DNA of 64,000 nucleotides, taken from Haloplanus salinarum. Its GTDB lineage: Archaea; Halobacteriota; Halobacteria; Halobacteriales; Haloferacaceae. Below the pieces are notes generated by a model. It had not been told where the DNA came from. It did no database searches and saw only the letters and a list, made by a program, of their open reading frames with translations. The stretch's first letter is position 1. The number at the start of each line of letters is the position of its first letter. Shown here in pieces: positions 25,251 through 31,908 of this stretch. The translations under genes were made by a program, and so were the position numbers. The stretch covers positions 2,362,987 through 2,426,986 of the forward strand of contig NZ_CP101823.1 in assembly GCF_024498175.1 (NCBI RefSeq). The letters run 5' to 3'.

Positions 25251-26019
25251 GGTCGTCCTCGCCACACTCGTCGTTCTGCTCGCCGCGACCGTTCCGGCGG
25301 CGGCAGTGTCCGTCACTGGCGAGGACGTCCCCGAGGAGGCACAGGTCGGTACGCAGGTCTCGGCGACCGTCACGCTCGACGAACTGTACCAGAACCCGGA
25401 GAGCGAACGGTGGCAGCTGTCGGGGTCGACCGAACTGACCGACGTCTCGTGGACGGTCGTGTTCTACGATCAGACCGGCTCGCAGGTCGACCTCGTCGAA
25501 CCCACCGGCCAGTCGTTCGCCGGGGTCGACATCGCCGCGGAGACCGGTACGGCCGAAGTCGAGGTGCGTGTCACCGGCACGGTCCCCGAGGTGGCTTCGT
25601 ACAGCTACGACCCGGCCCAGGAGTTCCAGCTGATGGAGGTGACCCGCGGCCAGCAGGGCGGCGCCAGCAACACGGTCGATAGCTGGACGACTCATCACTA
25701 CACCGAGCGGAGCGCCGCGGCCCGGGAGGCCATCGACGAGGCGGGGGCCGCCATCGAAACGGCGCGGTCGAACGGCGCCACCCCCTCGGACGCCCAGGCC
25801 AACTACGAGGACGCCGTCGCCGCCTACGAGGACGGCAGCTTCGACGTGGCGACCAACCTCGCAAACCGGGCGACAGAGCAGGCGAACCAGGCCCAGCAGT
25901 CCCGGCAGACTCGGCAGTTGATCATCTACGCCGTCGCGGGACTGCTCGTCCTCGGTCTGCTGGTCGGGGGCGTCGTCTACTGGCGCTCCCAGCAGGGTCC
26001 CGAGGACCCGCTCGGCTGA
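25219..26019 (+). CDS. Exported protein with C-terminal membrane anchor, coupled to cetZ1
   Basis: A 266-residue protein. A signal peptide (VVLATLVVLLAATVPAAA) leads to a beta-rich extracytoplasmic domain of about 110 residues, then an alpha-helical stretch with Ala/Glu/Asn repeats (YEDAVAAYEDGSFDVATNLANRATEQANQAQQ). A transmembrane helix follows (LIIYAVAGLLVLGLLVGGVVY) with a short cytoplasmic tail. It overlaps cetZ1 by 32 bases and abuts cofC, so it sits in one operon. A role in linking CetZ to the envelope is a guess from position; no homologue of known function is recognised. Confidence 0.75.
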   Translation: MTRTNSNRSSRVVLATLVVLLAATVPAAAVSVTGEDVPEEAQVGTQVSATVTLDELYQNPESERWQLSGSTELTDVSWTVVFYDQTGSQVDLVEPTGQSFAGVDIAAETGTAEVEVRVTGTVPEVASYSYDPAQEFQLMEVTRGQQGGASNTVDSWTTHHYTERSAAAREAIDEAGAAIETARSNGATPSDAQANYEDAVAAYEDGSFDVATNLANRATEQANQAQQSRQTRQLIIYAVAGLLVLGLLVGGVVYWRSQQGPEDPLG

Positions 26020-26640
26020 ATGCGGTTTCTCGTTCCGTTCGAGGCGACCCGGCCCAAGACGCGACTGGACCCGGTGCTCGACGCCGACGAACGGGCGGCC
26101 TTCGCGCGGGCGATGCTCCGCGACGTCCTCGACGCGCTCCGCACCGCCGGCCACGACCCGACGGTCGTCGCGACGCGGGCGCTCGACGAGGGCGACGTCC
26201 CGGTCGCGGTCGACGAGCGTCCGCTCTCGGCGGCGGTGAACGCCCGACTCGGCGAGAGCCTGCCGGTCGGGGTCCTCGTCGCCGACCTCGGTCTGGTGAC
26301 GCCGGCGGCGGTGGGGTCGCTGGTCGACGCGGGCCGCGACGCCGACGTGGCCGTGGCTCCCGGGCGCGGCGGCGGAACGAACGGGCTCGTCGTCTCCCAC
26401 CCCGACTTCCGGGTCGACTTCCACGGCGTCTCCGTGCGCGATCACCTGACCGCCGCGCGGGACGTGGGCGCCACGACCCGGGTCGTCGACTCGATGCGGC
26501 TGGCGACGGACGTCGACGAACCGGCGGACCTGGTGGAGGTGTTGCTCCACGGCGACGGCGAGGCGGCGGCGTGGCTCCGGGCGGCGGGGTTCACGCTCGA
26601 CGCGGGCGACGGACGGGTCGGGATCGACCGAACGGCCTGA
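26020..26640 (+). CDS. cofC: 2-phospho-L-lactate guanylyltransferase (coenzyme F420 synthesis)
   Basis: A 206-residue MobA-like nucleotidyltransferase. The N-terminal MRFLVPFEATRPKTRLDPVLDADERAAFARAMLRDVLDAL is characteristic of archaeal CofC. VLVADLGLVTPAAV supplies the metal-binding Asp, and APGRGGGTNGLVV is the substrate-phosphate loop. It activates 2-phospholactate (or phosphoenolpyruvate in some lineages) with GTP in F420 synthesis. It starts one base after the preceding stop, so it is in the cetZ1 operon. The cofG gene often found next to it is absent; a cupin gene converges on it. Confidence 0.88.
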   Translation: MRFLVPFEATRPKTRLDPVLDADERAAFARAMLRDVLDALRTAGHDPTVVATRALDEGDVPVAVDERPLSAAVNARLGESLPVGVLVADLGLVTPAAVGSLVDAGRDADVAVAPGRGGGTNGLVVSHPDFRVDFHGVSVRDHLTAARDVGATTRVVDSMRLATDVDEPADLVEVLLHGDGEAAAWLRAAGFTLDAGDGRVGIDRTA

Positions 26641-26647
26641 CGGCCGA

Positions 26648-26989
26648 TCAGGACTGCTTCCAGTCGGGCTCCGAGCGGGGCGGCGAGAGGACGCCGATAC
26701 CGACCGCGGGTTCGTCGCCCCGGTTTTCGGCGCCGTGGAGTTCGTCGCTGGTGAAGAGATACGAGTCGCCCGGGCGGAGCGTCACCTCCTCGTCCTCGGT
26801 GATCGCCGTGAGTGTCCCCCGAATCATGTAGCCGATCTGTTCGTTGTCGTGTCGATGCACGGGAAGCGTCGCGCCCGGTTCGACCCGCCAGTGTTTCATC
26901 GACGCGCGCTCCCCCGACGCGAGGTCCGCGAGGTACACGCCGTCGGCGACCTCGTCGCCGTCGGCCGTCTCGTCGCTGATGCGCCTCAT
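26648..26989 (-). CDS. Single-domain cupin protein
   Basis: A 113-residue beta-barrel protein. HRHDNEQIGYMIRGTLTAI carries cupin motif 1 (two His and a Glu), and RPGDSYLFTSDELHGAENRGDEPAVGIGV carries motif 2 with the final His, so a metal site is likely complete. The function is unknown; small cupins may sense or isomerise small molecules. It is divergent from the NMT1-type gene at 27073 and shares the 83-bp intergenic region that holds the palindromic operator-like element, so it may belong to the same regulon. Confidence 0.85.
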   Translation of the reverse strand: MRRISDETADGDEVADGVYLADLASGERASMKHWRVEPGATLPVHRHDNEQIGYMIRGTLTAITEDEEVTLRPGDSYLFTSDELHGAENRGDEPAVGIGVLSPPRSEPDWKQS

Positions 26990-27022
26990 TGATTCCTATC
27001 ACGGGGATATGATCGGTTAGTA

Positions 27023-27047
27023 ATAAAGGTTCCTGAGGAACTTTTAT
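27023..27047 (+). promoter_or_regulatory. Palindromic operator-like element over the TATA box, site 1
   Basis: A 25-bp near-perfect palindrome: ATAAAGGTTCCT, central G, AGGAACTTTTAT, with one mismatched pair. The TATA-like CTTTTATAT overlaps its right arm and lies about 27 bases before the ATG at 27073, so a bound protein would block or adjust TBP/TFB. Closely related elements stand before 29116 and before 43822 (minus strand), all in front of NMT1-type gene units. Confidence 0.8.
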
Positions 27048-27072
27048 ATGGGTACGGTCGTACCGTGCGGGT

Positions 27073-27969
27073 ATGCCAGGCGACGACACGATCAGAGTGT
27101 TCCACCTCCCGTTCTCGTTCATGCTGCCACAGCGCGTCGCGGCCGACCGCGGCTACTTCGCCGAGGAAGGACTGGACGTCGAGTTGATCGAACGGGACCG
27201 GACCTGCGTGACGAACAAGTATATCCCGGCCGAGGAGACGCTGACCGGCGACAACGACGTCGACCTCTACCCCATCTGTAAGTGGGAGAGCCTCAAGCGG
27301 ACCTGGGAGTTCGACGACGGACGAATCGTCGCCAAAGGGACCTTCGCCGACCAGCCCTACGCCGTGTTCGTGCGCCCCGACTCCGACATCGAAGCGCCCG
27401 CCGACCTGGCGAACACGCCCGTCGGCGTCAATCGCCGGACGGGGCAGGAGTACACCGCGATCCGGGCGCTCGAGGAACACATGGACGAGGACGAGGTGGT
27501 GATCGAGGGCCACGGGATGCCGACCGACCGCCTGCGCGCGCTCCGCGACGGCGACGTCGAGGCCGTCACCCTGCTCGATCCCCACATTACCCTCGCCGAA
27601 CACCTCGGCTTCGAGAAGGTCCTGGAGTTCGAGAACCACATGGGCGTCGTCGGCGCAGACGGCCTGGAAGGCGAGACCCTCGACGCCTTCATGGCCGCCT
27701 ACCGGCGGGCGGTCGAGACCATCAACGCCGACCCGTCGGCCTACCGCGACCGGTACCTCGACATGCTCTGGAAGGACAGCGAGGTGGCCCCGGACCTCTT
27801 CGAGGACGTGGATACCGAGGCCGTCCGCGAGTCGATCGAGGTGCCGGAGTACGAGGTGCCGGAACTCGCCGACCGCGAGGATCTGGACTACCACCTGTCG
27901 TGGATGAAGCAACGGCAGTTGATCGACGACGACGCCGACATCGACGCCATCGTCTCCCCGGTACGGTGA
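27073..27969 (+). CDS. NMT1/THI5-like substrate-binding-fold protein without signal peptide
   Basis: A 298-residue protein with the two-lobe periplasmic-binding fold of the NMT1/THI5 family (VAADRGYFAEEGLDVELIE near residue 20; GVNRRTGQEYTAIRALEEH; MPTDRLRALRDGDVEAVTLLDPHITLAEHLG). Bacterial relatives bind thiamin pyrimidine precursors, taurine or nitrate; fungal THI5 makes the pyrimidine itself. It starts MPGDDTIRVFHLP with no signal peptide or lipobox, so it should be cytoplasmic. The fungal CCCFC iron motif is absent. The stop overlaps the next start (GTGA), coupling it to a second family member. The cellular role is open. Confidence 0.8.
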   Translation: MPGDDTIRVFHLPFSFMLPQRVAADRGYFAEEGLDVELIERDRTCVTNKYIPAEETLTGDNDVDLYPICKWESLKRTWEFDDGRIVAKGTFADQPYAVFVRPDSDIEAPADLANTPVGVNRRTGQEYTAIRALEEHMDEDEVVIEGHGMPTDRLRALRDGDVEAVTLLDPHITLAEHLGFEKVLEFENHMGVVGADGLEGETLDAFMAAYRRAVETINADPSAYRDRYLDMLWKDSEVAPDLFEDVDTEAVRESIEVPEYEVPELADREDLDYHLSWMKQRQLIDDDADIDAIVSPVR

Positions 27970-28958
27970 GCCGCCGTCACATCGACGTCCAGCGGGCGGC
28001 GTTCGACGAACACGGCGACGACCCCGGGGACCTGCCGACGATGCGTGCCCGGTTCGAACACAACGGCAGCCCTCGGTATCTCCTCTATACGATCAAGCGG
28101 TTCGGCCTCGACCGTGACTACGGCTTCCACCTCGACGTCGAACTCGTCTCGGACGACCTCGAAAGCGGGATGGAGACGATCCGGGAGCGGTTGGACGGGG
28201 GCGGGACCGACCTGGTCGACACCGACTTCATCTCGGTGGCACGGGAGCGGGCGGCGGGCGCGAACGTCGTCGCCGTCCACCCCTACGGCCGGACCGTGGG
28301 CGGCCTGGTCGCCCCCGAGGACACCGACCTCGGGGGGATCGAGGACCTGTCGGGCCACCGGATCGGCGTCACCCGGCGGCTGGACAAGAACTGGATCCTG
28401 ACGCGGGCGGCCTGCCGCGAGTTCCACGGCTTCGACCCCGACGAGACGACCACGCTCGTCGAGGCCGGATCGCGGGACGGGCTGACGCGGATGATCCGCG
28501 AGGGCGAGGTCGACGCCGGGTTCCAGTTCTGGCCGCTCGTGCCCGAACTCACCCGCACGGGACCGTACACCGAGGTCCAGTCCGTGTCGGCCCTAGTCCA
28601 GCGGCTCTCCGGAACCGAGCGGAAACTCCCGGTCGCGACCTTCGTCACCGGCGAGTCGTACCTGGACGAACGGCGGGAGACGGTACGGGCGTTCGCCGCG
28701 GCCTCCCGCGACGCCGTCGACCGCCTCGTCGCGGACGACGGCCTCTGGGTCGAGATCGGCGACCGACTGATGGCCGACGACGATCCCGCGGTCGTCCGGG
28801 CGGTCCGCGACGGTTGGCGGGGGATGGTCGTCCGCGACTGGGACGAAGGGACCGTCGAGGGGATGTGCCGGCTGTTCGATCACCTGGAGGCCGTCGCGGG
28901 ATCCGAGGCGCTCGGCGTCGAGGCGATCCCCGCGGGTACCTTCGAGCCCGACCCCTGA
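27966..28958 (+). CDS. NMT1-like substrate-binding-fold protein without signal peptide, paralog 1
   Basis: A 330-residue protein beginning MSRRHIDVQRAAFDEH. DLPTMRARFEHNGSPRYLLYTIKRFGLDRDYGFHLDVELV opens the binding-fold domain. FISVARERAAGANVVAVHPYGRTVGGLVAPEDTD and LSGHRIGVTRRLDKNWILTRAACREF are the lobe-crossing segments. There is no signal peptide. It is highly similar along its full length to the 330-residue protein at 29223-30215, a clear tandem duplicate. The GTG start at 27966 overlaps the preceding stop and matches that paralog's start; the longer open frame upstream is a shadow. It ends in the first base of hairpin copy B. Confidence 0.8.
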   Translation: MSRRHIDVQRAAFDEHGDDPGDLPTMRARFEHNGSPRYLLYTIKRFGLDRDYGFHLDVELVSDDLESGMETIRERLDGGGTDLVDTDFISVARERAAGANVVAVHPYGRTVGGLVAPEDTDLGGIEDLSGHRIGVTRRLDKNWILTRAACREFHGFDPDETTTLVEAGSRDGLTRMIREGEVDAGFQFWPLVPELTRTGPYTEVQSVSALVQRLSGTERKLPVATFVTGESYLDERRETVRAFAAASRDAVDRLVADDGLWVEIGDRLMADDDPAVVRAVRDGWRGMVVRDWDEGTVEGMCRLFDHLEAVAGSEALGVEAIPAGTFEPDP

Positions 28959-29037
28959 GACGGATTATCGTAACTGTGTAGGTGGGTCGCCAGGACGGTC
29001 CGGCGACCCACCGGTACGGACGTACAATAGACGGTGT
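28958..29037. repeat. Dispersed hairpin element, copy B
   Basis: The element starts at the last base of the upstream stop codon. The inner inverted repeat is perfect: GGTGGGTCGCC (28981-28991) and GGCGACCCACC (29002-29012), with spacer AGGACGGTCC. Relative to the other copies one stem base is changed on both sides (T to G and A to C), a compensatory pair. The outer arms (AGACGGATTATCGTAA ... GTACAATAGACGGTGT) are imperfect. Confidence 0.85.
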
Positions 29038-29066
29038 GGGTCCGCCCCGGGCCGTCGGTGGAACTC

Positions 29067-29091
29067 ATAAACCTTTCCGAGGAAATTTTAT
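29067..29091 (+). promoter_or_regulatory. Palindromic operator-like element over the TATA box, site 2
   Basis: A 25-bp element with the same ends as site 1 (ATAAA at the left, TTTTAT at the right) and a core TTTCC-GA-GGAAA. The downstream bases up to the start codon (TACGGTCGTAC, GCGGGTATGCC) also match site 1's promoter, showing that the whole promoter was duplicated. It precedes the 36-codon ORF at 29116 and the NMT1 pair at 29223. Confidence 0.75.
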
Positions 29092-29115
29092 CAGGATACG
29101 GTCGTACTTGCGGGT

Positions 29116-29226
29116 ATGCCGATCCACCAGACGCGCGTGCCACGCCGCCGTGAACCGACACGTCCCGGCGTCGGACGTCCCGACGACGAGTCGCCACGGA
29201 CCGCACCGCCCGCGGGTCGACGATGA
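29116..29226 (+). CDS. 36-codon ORF in the position of the first NMT1 gene of the duplicated unit
   Basis: The ATG sits exactly where the NMT1 gene starts in the first unit (GCGGGTATGCC in both), and the stop overlaps the next start by four bases (ATGA), mirroring the first unit's coupling. The 36 residues (MPIHQTRVPRRREPTRPG...) are Arg/Pro-rich and unlike any NMT1 protein. It is either a leader peptide that carries ribosomes to the 29223 gene, or what remains after loss of the first gene. Only the position supports it. Confidence 0.4.
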   Translation: MPIHQTRVPRRREPTRPGVGRPDDESPRTAPPAGRR

Positions 29227-30215
29227 CCCGGAGCCACGTCGACACACAGCAGGCCGCCCTCGACGAGTACCACGACGATCCGGGGGATCTACCGACGATG
29301 CGCGCCCGGTTCGAACACAACGGCAGTCCGCGCTACCTGCTGTATACGATCAAGCGGTTCGGCTTCGACCGCGACCACGGCTTCCACCTCGACGTCGAAC
29401 TCGTCTCCGACGCCTTGGAGGACGGCATCGAGACGGTCGAGGCCCAGCTACAGGAGGGGCACGCCGACCTCATCGACATCGACTACATCTCGATCGCCCG
29501 GGAGCGGGCGGCGGGCGCCGACATCGTCGCCTTCCACCCCTACGGCCGGACCGTGGGGGGGCTGGTCGCCCCCGAGGACTCCGACATCGAGGGGCTGACG
29601 GACCTGTCGGGCCACCGGATCGGCGTCGTTCGTCGCCTCGACAAGAACTGGATCCTGACGCGGGCGGCCTGCCGCGAGTTCCACGACTTCGACCCGGACG
29701 AGACGGCTACGCCCGTCGAGGCCGGCTCGAAGGTCGAACTGACGCGGATGATCCGCGAGGGCGAGGTCGACGCCGGGTTCCAGTTCTGGCAGATCGTCCC
29801 GGAGATCACCGAAACGGGACCGTTCGAGAACGTCCTGCCCGTCTCGGAGCTGGTCCAGCGCCTCTCGGAGACGGAGAACAAACTTCCCATCGCCGCCTTC
29901 CTCACGAGCGGTGACTACCTCGACGAGCAACGCGGGACCGTGCGGGCGTTCGCGGACGCCTACCGGGACGCGGTCGACAAACTCGTCGAGAACGACGAGA
30001 TCTGGGAGGAGATCAGCACGAAGCTGATGACCTACGACGACCCCGACGTGATGCGTGCGGTGCGTGACGGCTGGCGCGACATGGTCGTCCGCGACTGGGA
30101 CGAGGAGAGCGTCGAGGGGATGTATCGGCTGTTCGACCACCTCAAGGCCGTCGCGGGTGCGGACGCGCTCGGCGTCGAGGAGATCCCCGAAGGAACCTTC
30201 GAGACCGATCCATGA
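29223..30215 (+). CDS. NMT1-like substrate-binding-fold protein without signal peptide, paralog 2
   Basis: A 330-residue tandem duplicate of the protein at 27966-28958, with the same start (MTRSHVDTQQAALDEYHDD), the shared block DLPTMRARFEHNGSPRYLLYTIKRFG and the shared tail GVEEIPEGTFETDP. No signal peptide or lipobox. Many differences are conservative, so both copies look maintained and intact. The stop overlaps the next gene by four bases (ATGA), coupling it to a third NMT1-type protein. No permease or ATPase gene is in this operon, which argues against a simple import role. Ligand unknown. Confidence 0.8.
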   Translation: MTRSHVDTQQAALDEYHDDPGDLPTMRARFEHNGSPRYLLYTIKRFGFDRDHGFHLDVELVSDALEDGIETVEAQLQEGHADLIDIDYISIARERAAGADIVAFHPYGRTVGGLVAPEDSDIEGLTDLSGHRIGVVRRLDKNWILTRAACREFHDFDPDETATPVEAGSKVELTRMIREGEVDAGFQFWQIVPEITETGPFENVLPVSELVQRLSETENKLPIAAFLTSGDYLDEQRGTVRAFADAYRDAVDKLVENDEIWEEISTKLMTYDDPDVMRAVRDGWRDMVVRDWDEESVEGMYRLFDHLKAVAGADALGVEEIPEGTFETDP

Positions 30216-31180
30216 CCGAGACAGTCACCTTCCAGCTGAACTGGGAACCGAACGGCTTTCAGGCACCGTACTTCCTCGCGCGCCGTGAGGGCTTCTTCGC
30301 GGACGAGGGGCTCGACGTGGAGTTCGTCGAGGGGCACGGCTCGCCGTTCGCCGCCGAACAGACCGCCAAGGGGCGGAGCGATCTGGGCCTCGCCGGCGGG
30401 AGCGCCGTCCTCTCGGTGCGAAGCCAGGGGCTCGATCCGCTAGCTGTCGCCGCCGTGAGCCAGAAGACTCCCGCGACGATATACAGCCTCCGGGACACCT
30501 TCGGCGAACCCTTCACCGAACCCGAACAGCTCCGGGGACGGACGGTCGCGCCCTCGGCGACGAAAACCCGCATCCTGACGCTCCAGTTGCTCGAGGACCG
30601 GGGGATCCGGGACGACGTCGGGGTCCACGACGTCCAGAAACACACCCACCACCGCGTCGAACACCAGCTGCTCGACGGCGACGTCGACGCCGCGGTGGGC
30701 GTGGTCACCAACGGCAGGGAACTCGAACGCGAGTACGACCGGACGGCCGACGAACTCCTCATCGGCGACTACCTCGACGTCTACGGCATGACGGTCGTCG
30801 CCAACCCCGAGTTCGCCGAGTCGAACCCCGAGACGGTGCGGTCGTTCCTCCGGGCGACCGCGCGGGGCTGGGAGGCGGCGACGAACGACCCCGAACGGGC
30901 CGTCGAGGCCCTGATCGATCGGAACGCACAGCTAGAGCACAACCGCGAGGTCGAGCACATGAAGTTCCTGGCCTCCGCCGAGGATCTGCAGTTCACCGAG
31001 TTCGTCCGCGAGGCGGGCTGGGGACACTTCGACGAACGGCGCTGGGAGAACCTGGCCGAGATGCTGGCAGAGACCGACCTGCTCGAATCGTCGGTCGACC
31101 CCGCGGCGGCGTGGACGAACGAGTTCGTCGACGACGCGGACCCGGTGATCGCCGACTACGCCGAGCGGATCGGTCGGTGA
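30212..31180 (+). CDS. NMT1/THI5-like substrate-binding-fold protein without signal peptide
   Basis: A 322-residue protein. It begins directly with the binding fold: FQLNWEPNGFQAPYFLARREGFFADEGLDVEFVEG. Then come DLGLAGGSAVLSVRSQGLD, TVAPSATKTRILTLQLLEDRG and AVGVVTNGRELEREYDRTADEL, all standard NMT1 segments. The NW-x-PNG start motif is shared with the importer proteins at 39156 and 42728, but here there is no export signal. It is coupled to paralog 2 by an ATGA overlap. It may act as a cytoplasmic binding or enzymatic partner; this is inference. Confidence 0.8.
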   Translation: MTETVTFQLNWEPNGFQAPYFLARREGFFADEGLDVEFVEGHGSPFAAEQTAKGRSDLGLAGGSAVLSVRSQGLDPLAVAAVSQKTPATIYSLRDTFGEPFTEPEQLRGRTVAPSATKTRILTLQLLEDRGIRDDVGVHDVQKHTHHRVEHQLLDGDVDAAVGVVTNGRELEREYDRTADELLIGDYLDVYGMTVVANPEFAESNPETVRSFLRATARGWEAATNDPERAVEALIDRNAQLEHNREVEHMKFLASAEDLQFTEFVREAGWGHFDERRWENLAEMLAETDLLESSVDPAAAWTNEFVDDADPVIADYAERIGR

Positions 31181-31187
31181 GGGGCGA

Positions 31188-31766
31188 TCAGGCACCGAGA
31201 CGCCAGAGGGCGCGGTACACCGTCCACGGGTCGCGGTCGACCCGGTCGGCCACCCCCGTCACCGCGTCGAGATACCGCCAGTAGTCCGCGGGCGCGAACG
31301 ACGGCGGCGGGGAGTCCGGGAGTTCCCGCACGTCGTAGAGCGCTTCCCACTCCCGGTCGCCGACGGCGACGTACGCCTCCGGATGGAGGAACGCGAGGAA
31401 CGCCGAGGCGACGGCGACGTCGACACCGGTTAACGACGTCAACCGATCCAGCTTTCGCTCGCGGTCAGCCGCCGCGGCCGCGTCGGTGATGGCCTCGACC
31501 ATCGCCTCGTAGTCGTTGTCGAGGAATCGCTCCTCGGCGGCCCGCCGGTCGGCGTCGGGGATGGCGCGGCGCCGGTAGTACCACTGGACGACCCATTCGG
31601 CGTCGCGCCGCCCGAAATCGCCGTCCGCCAACGTCGCCGGCAGGGTCTCGACGTGTTCGCGTTCGACCAGGTTGAACGGTTCCTCCCGCTCGTAGGCCGC
31701 CGTCAGGTCGTCGACCGTCGCCGCGGTGAGGGCGTCGTCGGCGTCAGCGGCGTCGTGGTCGCTCAT
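31188..31766 (-). CDS. Hypothetical protein with HhH-like C-terminal half
   Basis: A 192-residue protein starting MSDHDAADADDALTAAT. The middle is helical. The C-terminal segment LTSLTGVDVAVASAFLAFLHPEAYVAVGDREWEALY resembles the helix-hairpin-helix region of DNA glycosylase-like proteins (a G-V-x-x-A-S-A hairpin followed by a conserved Asp), but catalytic residues cannot be assigned. The sequence is intact and acidic. It converges on the NMT1 operon and is divergent from the formate dehydrogenase gene. I do not recognise a named family with certainty. Confidence 0.6.
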   Translation of the reverse strand: MSDHDAADADDALTAATVDDLTAAYEREEPFNLVEREHVETLPATLADGDFGRRDAEWVVQWYYRRRAIPDADRRAAEERFLDNDYEAMVEAITDAAAAADRERKLDRLTSLTGVDVAVASAFLAFLHPEAYVAVGDREWEALYDVRELPDSPPPSFAPADYWRYLDAVTGVADRVDRDPWTVYRALWRLGA

Positions 31767-31908
31767 ACGGTATCGTACGCCTCCGAACGGGTGAACGTTT
31801 CCGTTTGCCAAGATATCCGCGCGTGCCGACGCGAACCGCCGCTTGAGCGACGTTTGCACGGTACTGGATGACAACATTGATGTTCGACCGTCCGGATTTT
31901 TACGTACG

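Noticed and set aside
27073-31180. The four NMT1-like genes as a classical ABC importer operon
   Set aside because: No permease or ATPase gene is in these operons and none of the four proteins has an export signal. The complete importer lies at 40406-43822.
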